Source: Mauremys mutica
Taxonomy: Eukaryota; Chordata; Testudines; Geoemydidae
NCBI RefSeq assembly: GCF_020497125.1
Contig: NC_059093.1
Span: 20,793,912-20,857,911, forward strand
Reading direction: 5' to 3'
Length of the DNA: 64,000 nt
The translations under genes and the position numbers were made by a program. Below are positions 53,641 to 63,677 of the stretch, piece after piece. Each line of letters begins with the position of its first letter. Within the stretch, counting starts at the first letter, position 1. The notes under the pieces are model-generated. The model was not told where the DNA came from, did no database searches, and saw only the letters and a program-made list of their open reading frames with translations.

Positions 53641-54326
53641 GTGGGGCTGTTTACAGGACAATGGGGACAGGCCCCCCCGTTCCAGGAAGTAGGGGAATGT
53701 CTGGTGTTCGGGGCAGAGCGTTCCACCTTCTATTGAACTGTGATGCTCTGAGCACCTTTCCCCTGCATGAAGAAAACCCTGTGTAGCTCCAAAGCTGGTC
53801 CAGTAACAGGTATCACCTCACCTGCCTTGTCTCCCTGGTATTCTGGCCAGTGTCCAACTTCCCCTTCGCTGTTGGTCCTCAAACCTCCTCCAAGCAACTC
53901 CCCCACCCCCCCAGTCCCTTAAACTGCCAAACCTCCCCTGGAGCCCAACCCCGGGGGGGGGGGGCATCCCACCTGAAAACCCTACGGCACCATGGGAGTG
54001 GTCGTGTCCACTGCCTCCATCTCCCACCAGCCAGGACGGGGCCCCCTGCACCATGGGAGTGGTCGTGTCTCCTGCTTCCATTTCCTGACAGCCGCTGCCA
54101 GGCCCGGCCCAAACTTCCCGTTTCTGGTGCGAGTCCGGTAGCAGATGCTGCCATGAGGCGGTGCTGGGAAGGGTGGTGCTGGTGTCAGGAGAAAGCAGGA
54201 GGAGTAGGTGGGGTCTGTGCTCCTGCGGGGAGGTGCTGCCCTTGCTGTGAAAAGGCCCCGCCATTAGGGGAGATGTCATCTCCCTGCCCTGCCACACTCT
54301 GCACCAGCCCCTGCTTGTCACGGGAG

Positions 54327-54628
54327 CAGGGCTGGCTCCAGGCACCAGTGTAGCAAGCAGGTGCTTGGAGCGGCCAATTCAAAGGGGCGGCCCATCCGGT
54401 ATCGGGGCAGCACGGCTGGGTCTTTGGCGGAAATTCGGCGGCGGGTCCCTCATTCCCTGTCTTAGTCTTTGAGCTGCCGCCGAATTGCTGCCAAAGAGGA
54501 AGGGGGGGAGGACTCGCCGCCGAACTGCCGCAGAAGCAGCAGTGTGGTTGAGCTGCCGCCGAAGAGCCACAGCTTGTCCTTTTCCCCCCCTCCTGCTTGG
54601 GGCGGCAGAAAAGCTGGAGCTGGCCCTG
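54327..54628. mobile_element. hAT-type MITE, 302 bp
   Basis: The ends are 'cagggctggctccagg' and 'gctggagctggccctg' (13 of 16 when inverted). Flanking 8-mers CACGGGAG (54319-54326) and CACAGGAG (54629-54636) agree at 7 of 8. It is related to 9242-9428 but has a longer, 'gccgccgaa'-rich middle. No coding capacity. Confidence 0.88.
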
Positions 54629-55019
54629 CACAGGAGGAGCAGGCTCCAGTCTGCGGAGCTGCAGCAGGGAACCCCGCAGCAGGGAGCCCCGCAGCCCAAC
54701 GCCTGTCAGGCCCCCCCATTCTCCATGCCCCTAATCCCTGCTGCCCCCCCACCCATCAGTTATAGAACAGGAGGCAACTTAACTTCTGCTCACTGTTCCC
54801 GGTGGGACTCTAACAGAGCACGTCCCGGAGCAACTTAACTTCCATTCGCTGTTCCCTTTATAGAGGCACAGTCAGAGCTCTCACAGGCTGGGCAGCAAGG
54901 AGCTGATGCCGTTTGTCTCACCCCAGTGGATATTGCAGCCCTTAGGATAGAGGTTTGTTCTTTAAACATGGGGTCAGTCTCCTGTGGGGTTGGGCTACAG
55001 GAGAGCCCCGTGCCCCTTC

Positions 55020-55612
55020 CTGTGCTTCTAACCCTGCACTGTTCACCCTGTGTCCCCCCACGGCCCTAACCCTGTGCCCCCCTCTGCACCCCTAACCCTG
55101 TGTTCCCCCCTGCACTCCTAACCCCTACATCCCCAACCTCTGGCACCCCTAACCTCTGCACCCCTAACCCTGTGCTCCCCCTGCACTCCCTCCAGCACCC
55201 CTAACCCCTACATCCCCAACCTCTGGCTCCCCTAACCCTGCACCCCCTCCAGAACCCTTACATCCCTCACCCCTAACCCTGTGCCCCCTACACCCCTAAC
55301 CCTGTGCCCCCAAAACCCTAAACCTGTGACCTCTGGCACCCCTACACCCCAACCCTGCACCCCCCTCCTGCACCCTCACCCTGCACCCCAACCTCTGCAC
55401 CCCTAACCCCTGTGCCCCCTCCTGTCCCTCTAATCCCTGCGCCCCCCCGGCACCCAACCCCTGAACCCCCTCCGGTGCCCCCAAGCTCTGAACCCCTAAC
55501 CCTGTGCCCCCCTCCAGTGCCCCTAACCCCTGCCTCCTCCCGCACCCGTAATCCCTGCACTGTGCCCCCTTTTCCCCTAACCCCTGCACCCCCTCCTGTG
55601 CCCACTTGGGGA
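55020..55612 (+). repeat. C-rich minisatellite with CCCTAACCC motifs
   Basis: Short degenerate units such as CCCCTAACCCTGTGCCCCC and ACCCCTAACCTCTGC recur dozens of times at ~16-24-bp spacing. CCCTAACCC is one and a half telomere repeats read on the C-rich strand, but tandem hexamers are absent. The G-rich strand could form G-quadruplexes. Confidence 0.85.
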
Positions 55613-55982
55613 AACTGACCTGGATGCACGGAGTAGCTGGCATTGCTGCTCGCTCCCCCCGCCGCCCCTGAACACTGCTCCTCTGCACATCGCTAGGGGG
55701 CTGTGAGAGGGGAGCAAGGAGCGACATCAGGGCTCCCTGCATCCAGGTCACCTTCCCCACCTGGGCTGCTGCTCTCTGTCCTCCCCTTATGCAGCCCAAG
55801 TGGTGGGGAAGGTATGAAAGGCTGGTAGATGCCAATATTTTCCTGTCTTTTTAACCTGCACTAATACCAGGCCAGGCCAGGGCTGGGAAGAGAGAGAGAG
55901 CAGCAGGTTTCCCCTATTGTTTCCTGCTCGCTTTTTCTTGACTAGCTTCACCTCTGCACCAACTTGCACTTTTCCTATGTGA

Positions 55983-56055
55983 GCCTGGCTAGCTCAGTTG
56001 GCAGAGCATCAGACTTTTAATCTGAGGGTCCAGGGTTCAAGTCCCTGGTCAGGTG
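55983..56055 (+). tRNA. tRNA-Lys (TTT), best copy
   Basis: A 73-nt cloverleaf like 3823 but with a canonical D stem (GCTC/GAGC). Acceptor GCCTGGC/GTCAGGT with wobbles, A box TAGCTCAGTTGG, anticodon arm TCAGA-CTTTTAA-TCTGA (TTT), T arm CAGGG-TTCAAGT-CCCTG and discriminator G are all present. As in copy 1, no TTTT occurs in the next ~40 bases. This is the most canonical Lys-TTT gene of the window. Confidence 0.92.
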
Positions 56056-56351
56056 ATAAACTTCTCACTGTGGTTGGAACAGTCTGACTTTCTGGAGTCT
56101 TCTTTGGTGTTACTCTTTCTCTTCAGGATTTTCCTTTCCTAAGAAGGGCCTTTGTGTGGGGGGGATTGAAGGAGCAACTCCTTGACATCCCCTCTGTCCT
56201 TGCAGCCTGGAGGAATAAAGGCCTCTGGGCATAGAGCATGTTCCTTCCCTGCACACAAACACACAGAATATCCCTAAGGAATTAGAATCACCTGCTGCCT
56301 TCCCCTGTCCTGCTGGATCCTCAAATGAAGATGCTCTTCAGTCCAAACCCA

Positions 56352-56560
56352 TGTCCCCTCTTTTCCCAGTGCCCCTCAGACCCAACCCTCAGTCCCTCCT
56401 ATGCTCACTGCTCCTCACTCCCAACCAGAGCCTGCTCCTCTTCACCCTTCTCCTCTGTCCCAACCCACAGCCCCCTCCTATTCCCAGTGCTCCTCAATCC
56501 CAACCCACAGGCCGCCCCTCCTCACGCTGCTCCTCAATCCCAACCCACGGCTCCCTCCTT
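56352..56560. repeat. C-rich minisatellite, unit A copy 2
   Basis: It is the paralogue of the 40-bp array at 4196-4405, with units like 'cccaacccacagccccctcc'. Unit composition differs, so the arrays have changed independently since duplication. Confidence 0.8.
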
Positions 56561-57066
56561 CCCTCCAGCAGCAGGTGCTTCAGACCCCCTCGGGAAGATT
56601 TTCTTGCAAGATTTCGTGTATGAGTCTGCATGTGGATTTTACAGTATGTTGGAAATAGGTTGGGTTGCTTGCCAAAATGATCACTTGTGGCTGGTGTTGG
56701 ATTCCCAGTCTCCTTGTTATTGGGGCAGGAGAAACAAAGGGTTGTTATCCTTGATGTGTGAATCAAGGACTCAACCCTGGGTGCAAACTAAATGAGCTGC
56801 CCACAGATTCTGGCAGCCACAATAAGCATTTGGTGCAAGAGCTCAGACCTGTCCCTGTCCCAGAAGGAGGGGGTCATCCGCGTGGGGCTTGGACCACTGA
56901 CCTATCAGCTCTTAACTCCCAAACTTTCAGTAACTCTATTATCAGTGCCTGCGAGTGTAATTTAAACCATAAGAAAAACCACACTGGGCTAGACCAAAGG
57001 TCCATCTAGCTCTGTATTTGTCTTCTGACAGTAGCCAATACCAGGTGCTCTAAAAGCATCTTAACA

Positions 57067-57140
57067 AGGCACCACTGGGAGTTGAACCCAGCATCTCCTG
57101 TTTACAAAACAGGTACTTTAACCAGCTAAACCAGGGTGCC
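57067..57140 (-). tRNA. tRNA-Thr (TGT), unit A copy 2
   Basis: A 74-nt minus-strand cloverleaf with anticodon TGT and a perfect T arm CTGGG-TTCAACT-CCCAG. The acceptor GGCACCC against TGGTGCC has one mismatch at the innermost pair. The A-box region reads TGGTTTAGCTGG. A TTTT run is ~20 bases past the 3' end. Probably functional; its T arm is better than that of copy 1. Confidence 0.87.
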
Positions 57141-57235
57141 TGCCTGTGGCTAAAGTACAATGTCTGCTCACACCTGACTCCCTGCATCCCCACCTGGGCC
57201 CCACAAAGCAGAGCAGCAGGTGAGGTTTTTCTTGC

Positions 57236-57268
57236 AGAGAGAGAGAGAGAGAGTGAGTGAGTGAGTGA

Positions 57269-57314
<46 letters not shown>

Positions 57315-57315
57315 A
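57236..57315 (+). repeat. Compound microsatellite (GA)n(GTGA)n(GT)n(GA)n
   Basis: An ~80-bp run of GA, then GTGA, then GT, then GA units lies where unit A copy 1 has ordinary sequence (~5105). It expanded after the duplication. Confidence 0.95.
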
Positions 57316-58106
57316 TCTTTGGCCAGGTCTGCACTACAAAGTTATTTCAGCAGAATTATATTGCTCAGGTGTGTGAAAAACACACTATGCTCCCTCGGTT
57401 GGCACTGCAATGCCACATCTGGTGACAAAACTGCCCTGTTTTGGTGACCAAATAAAACCACTTCGATGAGCTTTTTGCAGCAAACTTAAAGTGACAGAGT
57501 GTCAGTGTAGACGCTGCTGTTCATTATATCACCATAACTGGCCTCCTCCAGTATCCCACAATGCCCTCTGTGAACTCGCCTGCCCTGCATTCCTGCTACA
57601 GAGCCATGGGCCCCTCCCCTTTCATCGCTCTGGGAAGTTCTGAGCCTGCTGCTCTGCTGCGGCAGCCAGGAGCAAATCACTGCCGTGGATGCTGCTCTCT
57701 CCCGCCCTGCGAACACAGAGCAGGGTAGCGGGAACTTCCTTACATGGGGGGGCACCGGCATCCGAACTGTGACACCCCCAGGACACCCCTTCCCTAGAGG
57801 AGGCTCTTACCTTCTAAACAGGGACGGCTGTTTTCTAGTAAAATCACTAAAAGGGAAGGAGAAAACTCGAAAGAGGTTCCTTCTGGCGCTCACGTACATG
57901 AACCCGAATACTCTCTCAGTCCTCAAAGGGAGACCTGGAGAAGGAGACTTGCTGAATCAAAGCCACAGGGGTCTCTGAGGTTTCCCTGGCCCCTCGCCCC
58001 TGTCCTGCCTGGCTGATGTCAGCTTCTCTCTGTGAGGTCACCACCTCCCCACCACCTTTGACCAATAGTCTGAGGTCCTGCAAAAGGCCTTTGTGATGTC
58101 ACTGCC

Positions 58107-58935
58107 TGTCATGGACTCACAGATCCTGCCCACTCTTGGCCCCGTGCGGTCCGTGGGGGGTGCCCCTTTCAGTGCGACAGCCCTTCTCGGGGGTCCACTC
58201 TCTCTCAGGGTCAGGCCCCTCCACCTCCTGGAGCCGCACCTCTCTGAGCCTTAGCACGTCTGTCTCTCGCCGTGGGCCCCATCAGGAAGTCCACACGCTC
58301 TGGATCCCCTGGGCCTCCTCACCCCCGAAGGGGATGATGCCCCCTGTTCTCTAGACCGGAGTGACTCTCAGCCAGCATAAAACAGGAGGGTTTATTAAGA
58401 GTTGAACACAGCACAGGAAACTCTCAGGGCCTCAGGCCTGGCCTCTCACAGTAACAGCACATCCCAGTCCCCCTGCAGCCAGGTGGGCTCTGCCTGCTTC
58501 CCCTCGCCAGCCCAGAGCCCCCCTGCTTCCCAGCTGGGCCTCTGATATCCCCGGCCCCAAGCCCCACCTCTGTCCATTGTCTTTTCTCCAGGTAAACAGG
58601 GTTGCCTGGGCCTCCTCTCCTCTCCGCCCTCCTCTGGCTGGAACAGGTTGGTCACGGGGACCTCTCTCTGCAGCCCATTGTCCTCTCACTGGCCAGAACT
58701 GGCTGTGACTCCTGAGCTGGGTCTCCGGGTCACCAGGTCACCAGTCGCTGGGGTCTCCATCCTCCAGGCCATCAGCCGGGGTCCCAAGTCCCTCTCCGGT
58801 CCTCTGTAACAACAAACTCCCTTTCCCCTCACCTCGTTAAACCAGTAACACCTGGGGACACTGAGTCCCACTCCCTGTGCATGCAACCCACTGGAAAACA
58901 CAGAAAACCCTAAGAAAATCCCCCACTTCGTCAAA
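58107..58935 (-). mobile_element. LTR-like element between units A and B
   Basis: A TGTCATGGAC start follows unit A sequence that is unbroken in 6590-6615. A reversed polyadenylation signal-like 'gagggtttattaag' at 58386 suggests minus orientation. The right edge ('cacttcgtca', ~58932) abuts unit B. No matching 5-bp duplication was found, so the element may have been part of a recombination joint. The frames in it are compositional. Confidence 0.55.
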
Positions 58936-59616
58936 GAGCCCAGCACACCTCTCCTCCTCTGGGCACCTAGAGCAGAGGCGGCTGGTGCTGATGGCTCCAA
59001 GGGAAGGCTTAAAAGCAACTGATGTCAGGGCAAGAGGAGGGCAGGACCATGCCTATGTGCGGCCTTCAGACAGACACAAAAACACCCAGCCAGGCTGCTC
59101 CCTGCCATGCCGAACCCCCACTGAAGGCCACCCGCAGAGGAGCATGCGGGGCGGCTGCTGATGCTCTGTGGCCAACATCAGAAGACAGTAGGAAAGCAGG
59201 GCCAGCCCCCCTGGTGGCGCCTCTTACTGTTCCCACTCTCTGTGCTCACTTTTTCATTGGGGCAGGAGATTCTACCCCAAGAGGCTTTTCCCGAGCTGGC
59301 GACAAGCAGAGAAACACCCAGGCTCCCAAGGTGCTATGTAGCAACCCCCTCAAGCACAGGGACAGGCGCACCCTTGGAAGAGGGAAACTGCTCCACATGC
59401 TAACCCGGGCAGCCGCCCAGTTTCTTTGGCAAGTCAGGAATGGCAAAGGCGAGACTGGAAGCACCTGGGGCTCATGTCCCAGCCTTTGTGACACCCAACC
59501 CCCAACTCCTTCCCGGGGCTCTAGCTGAAGCCAGAGCATTGGCCTGAGCGGCCAAGAAGAGGTTCCAGCCCTGAAGGGAGCAGGACTTTCAGCACAAAGG
59601 TAAAACTGCACAAGCA

Positions 59617-59689
59617 CAACCACAAAGGGACTCGAACCCTCAATCGCCTGATCCGAAGTCAGACGCCTTATCCATTAGGCCACGTGGTC
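59617..59689 (-). tRNA. tRNA-Arg (TCG)
   Basis: An intact 73-nt cloverleaf on the minus strand: acceptor GACCACG with TGTGGTT (two wobbles), D arm GGCCTAATGGATAAGGC, anticodon loop CTTCGGA in stem TCTGA/TCAGG (anticodon TCG), T arm with GGTTCGAGTCC B box, discriminator G. TTTT occurs ~10 bases after the 3' end. It is the only structurally sound Arg gene in the window; the copies at 14701 and 40301 have lost the anticodon loop. Confidence 0.9.
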
Positions 59690-59737
59690 ACATGAGAAAA
59701 GGTCCTCCAGGCACTTCTTTGGAAAAGGCAGACACTG

Positions 59738-59831
59738 ACGCATCCAACGAAGGGGGGATTCACCCACGAAAGCTCATGCTCCAATACGTCTGTTAGTCTA
59801 TAAGGTGCCACACAACTCTTTGCTGCTTTTA
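59738..59831 (+). mobile_element. 94-bp repeat insertion with 9-bp duplication
   Basis: The insertion ('ccacgaaagctcatgctcca', 'gtctataaggtgccacac') is flanked by CAGACACTG at 59729-59737 and 59832-59840. Unit B copies 1 and 2 have this target once and no insertion, so the empty site is visible in the paralogues. The family is related to the elements at 12455 and 18513. Confidence 0.9.
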
Positions 59832-60062
59832 CAGACACTGTGTTACTCAGGTCAGCTACTAAGGGGGGCCGAGACTCTCTGGGCACAAGAAGTCGAGTTC
59901 CCAGTGAGATGTGAGACTTAATTCTCTGGAGCCAGGTGCAGGGTTTTGGCAGGGAGGCTCAGGCATGGGGGACTGGGGTGCAGCGGATGGACTGGCTGTC
60001 TAGGTGAGGAGATTTAGTCGCACTGAGGAGGAGGAGGAGGAATCCTGCTGATAGGCAGTGGC

Positions 60063-60809
60063 CAGGGCCGGTGCAACCACTAGGCGAACTAGTCGGCCGC
60101 CTAGTGTGCCAAGTGGTTGGGGGCACCAAAAATCGCACTCAGGGGAGGCAGTGGAGTGGAGGTGAGCTGGGGCAGGGGGCTGGGAGGTGCGGGGGGAGGG
60201 CTGCCTGCAGCAAGTAATGGGGGGGGGGCGTGCAGCCAGCAATGGGGGGGTGCGTGCAGGGGAACCACTCCCTGTCCCAGCTCACCTCTGCTCCGTCTTC
60301 TCCCCTGAGCACGCTGCCCCCGCTCTAATTCTCCTCCCCTCCCAGGCTTGCGGCACTAAACAGCTGATTGGCACCGCAAGCCTGGGAGGCGGGAGAAGTG
60401 GAGCTGCACCGGCGTGCTCAGGGGAGAAGGCAGAGCGGAGGTGAGCTGGGGTGGGGAGCTGCTGCAGGGGGGGCTGCCCGGCTCTTCCCCATGGCCCCTG
60501 CCCCTGCTCCACCCCAGCCCCCAGCCCCCCCCGCCCCTGCACTCACTGCATGGTAAGTGGAGTGACCCAGCCCCAGCCTGGTCCACTCCCCTGGCTCCCA
60601 GCCACGCCGCCGGCGAGTGCTGTGGGGCGGTTCCCCCCTCCCCCCAAGCTTGGGAACCAGGGGAGCAGAGCAGGCTGGCGCCCCAGGCCTCCATGGGGAG
60701 AAGCAGAGGGGGGCTGGTCCCAGGCCTCCGTGGGACCAGGGGGGCTGGCTAATTCCTGCGGGAAGTGGAGTGACCCAGCCCCAGCCTGCTCTGCTCCCCT
60801 GGCTCCCAG
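60063..60809. mobile_element. hAT-like element, right end lost
   Basis: The element begins CAGGGCCGGTGCAACC, interrupts unit B copy 3 and continues as GC-rich sequence until unit C starts at 60810. The same left end is at 63678. Inside are inverted stretches such as 'ggcttgcggcactaaacagc' (60353) and 'attggcaccgcaagcctggg' (60368). Confidence 0.7.
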
Positions 60810-61527
60810 GCTTGTGTTGGTGTTGGCTGGATTTGTGCGGGTGTTTGTGTACATTAGCAATTGTGTGTGTGTGGCTGGATTCATGCATGTGTTCGTGTAT
60901 GTTTGCAATTGTGTGTGTGTGCATGCTCTGCTGCCCTCTGCCGGCACGACAACTATTTCTCTGTATGTCACAGCCCCCATACCACCGACCCCAGTGGAGA
61001 TTTCCCCATCTTACAAGGGCTGGCTGGCCTGACCCTTCTCCCCTCTGCGGAGTGTGGTGGGGGCTGCAGCTTACCCCCTGTGGGGTGGGAGTGCCACGGT
61101 GTGGGGTGCTGGTCTCCAATGCACCTGGAGAGCAGCTCAGGTGAGGCAGGGCAGGGTGTGTGGTGTCCGTTCTGCATTGCCTGGTGCTGGGCCATTGCAC
61201 AATCCCCAGCCACACCGCACAGCGCATCCTGAGAGGGAGTGGGGGACCAAGCACATGATCCTGCATGAGGGGATCATTCTCATTGGTAGCCGTCCAGTGG
61301 CAGTGAGTTCCACAGGCCTTGGCACATGCTGTGTGGGGAAGGAGGTCCTTGTATTTGGAGCAGTGGGAGTGAACTGCATGCAGTTGTGTCTCTGAGCACG
61401 ATTGTGAATATTGTGGGGGGGGGTGATTGTGAGTGTGGCTGGGGGAGTGATTGTTGATGTCTTTGGGGGTTGGGCTAGCATGTCCCTCTGGGTGTGTGGT
61501 GTGTGAGTATTCTTGGGATTGTGTGAC

Positions 61528-61571
<44 letters not shown>

Positions 61572-63100
61572 ACTTGCTGCAGGGTACAAAATCCTGCAAA
61601 GCCATTTCCTACTGGTTAGCCCAGAAACACACTGATACAAACAGTGTCACAGATGCACACACACATACAGAGTAGGGCTCAGCCCCACCAGCAGGGGGCA
61701 CCAGGGACACACACGTCTCTCCTGGGCCAGCTTGGACAATTTCCCATCACGACCCGGCACAGTGCTGGTGCCCCCACACGGGGGTGGGCAGTGACTGAGC
61801 AGGGGGAGCAGATGTGCTGGATTCAGAAGGAAGCACTTTGGGAAAATCAGCCAAGGCCCTTAGGGAGGGGAGTGGGGTTGAGTGGTCAGAGCAGGGAGGG
61901 GGCTGGGCACCAGGACCCCTGGGTTCTATCCCTGGCCCAGGCAGTGGAGGGGGTCTAGAGCAGGGGGACTGGGAGCCAGGACTCCTGGGTTCCATAGGGG
62001 AGACTGTTTTTTCCTGGGCTCCCCTCCCTAGAGATCCCAGCCCAGCCCCCTAGTGGAGAGTGAGTGGGAGCAGGGGAAGTTGCTCTCCCACTTCAGAAAC
62101 ATGATTCAAAACCCTGCCCCATTGGCTGTGACATCAAGGACCTCCCCCTCCCCAAGGCAGATAGTAGAAGCCCCGCCCCACCAGAGAAGGGGGGGGTCTA
62201 GTTGCACCCACAAAACACCCACTCACAGTTGCACAGAAACCCCACCCAGCCCCCTGCTAGGACAGGATCTGCTGCTCCCCTCTGTTTCCTTATCACCAGG
62301 AGCTGCTCCCGGCCAGGCACCACACCCCATTCACACGCCCTTGGTCACTATGTAGCTCAGTAGCAATCACTGCCCCGAAGTGACTCCGGTGCAGGCACCC
62401 ACAGCACGAACTCCCCACACCGGATTCTGGCCACACGTAGAGAATTCTCTCCGCCGGGCTCCTTCGGTTCCTCTCGCTGCTCTCCGTCCTGCCGCCAGAC
62501 ACTGCTCATCTGCATAACCCCGCCCATGGACACGCGACACCTTATGTCGTTTTGGTCGCAAGTGAATGAGTTGCCTGCGGGGAGTGAATACGTCACCTCA
62601 CGTCACAGCCGCCGGGCGGGGATTGTCTGTGAGCCCCGCGCTGGGGGCGGGGCTTCAGGGAGAGACCCAGCCCCATAGACAGCCTGGGGCAGGGAGATAT
62701 TGGGGGAAGGGATGAGGGGATGGGGGAAGGGAGAGACCCAGCCCCATAGACCCCCAGAGGCAGGAAATGAGGGGAGAAGGGGGGAGGGAGGGATCCAGCC
62801 CTATAGACCTGTAGGGGCAGGGAGATATTGGGGGCAGGAGGGGAGAAGGGGGGTTGGCAGAGACCCAGCCCGGGGTGCAGGGAAATGGGGTGGTTTGGAA
62901 GGAACTGGGGAGGAGAAGATACACGGGGCAGGACACATGTTGGGACAGGGAAACTGACTCACTCCGAATACATGCGGGGCAGGGCAGGGCGGAGGCAGAT
63001 CATGCTGGTCCCAGGGTAATTTTGGGGGGTTCTGATGCCCCACTCAGCCGGGGGGCTCCCCTCTGGGCTGAGGAGACCTGGGGTGGGGCGGGTGCAGGGG
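60810..63100. repeat. Duplicated unit C, copy 2
   Basis: It is collinear with 44590-45055 plus 45665-47852. It lacks the 600-bp middle and most of the G-rich minisatellite units of copy 1. The CpG-rich, GC-box part lies at 62560-62660. A pure (TG)n run of about 19 units is at 61532-61571. No gene is recognised. Confidence 0.88.
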
Positions 63101-63677
63101 CTGTGTGTGTGTGTGTCAGGCTTACACACAGGGTTACAGTTGGTTCGGAGGCTCAGCGCCCCCCACTATACAGATTGTTCTGGCACCACTGGCCTAGGGT
63201 CACCGTCTAGTGCCCTTTGCCGCCCCGCTCAGGGCCTGCCTGGCTCTCCTAGAGCAGGGCGAGCGCCCAGCTCTCCTGGGGCAGGGCTGGCGAGAGCTCT
63301 GGACAGATACTAACAGTGCTGGGGAGCCTGGATGAATATTAGTTGGACAGAGGAGCCTGGGGCAGTTTTATCAGAGAGCAGAAATGAATCCTGAACACAG
63401 CACTGGAGCTGCAGTGCTCGGGGTGTGGGCCTGGGTCTCCTGCACAGTCTCCCTGCCCCCCCCCCCTCGTGGCATAACAAGATCCCTGCAGAGAAGCAGA
63501 GGTGCGGGAACGAGGGGTGCGGCGGGGGCTGCAGCACCCCCATGTCTCACTGTGCAAAGCTCCAGGTGCTGTGGGAACAAAGCCAGCATTATTGTGCGAT
63601 TCCAGAGAACCCCGGAGCTGTGCTGCCCCTGTGCAGTGTGAGCGGGAATTGCACATTTTCACACTGCTTGTGAACAC
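63101..63677. other. No recognisable gene
   Basis: About 580 bp with a short (TG)n tract at 63102-63115 and overlapping open frames on both strands without domains. Confidence 0.4.

Larger units (their letters stand above)
55807..58100. repeat. Duplicated unit A, copy 2
   Basis: It is collinear with 3650-5940: same tRNA-Lys flank, minisatellite, LTR-like tail and minus-strand tRNA-Thr. It differs by small indels and by a compound microsatellite at 57236-57315. An LTR begins directly after 58106, inside sequence shared with 6590-6615. Confidence 0.92.
58938..60062. repeat. Duplicated unit B, copy 3 (truncated)
   Basis: It matches the first ~800 bases of copy 1 (14210-15030) and includes the intact tRNA-Arg. 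The part with Lys-CTT and Gln-CTG is missing: sequence is replaced at 60063 by a hAT-like element and then unit C. It carries a 94-bp insertion at 59738-59831 absent from the other copies. Confidence 0.9.

Noticed and set aside
53214..53726. 170-codon frame with repeated HQWSLLQ/TQATT-like motifs
   Set aside because: The repetition is that of the minisatellite at DNA level; all phases repeat.
55020..55612. True interstitial telomere
   Set aside because: There are no tandem TTAGGG/CCCTAA hexamers, only isolated CCCTAACCC cores in a longer unit.
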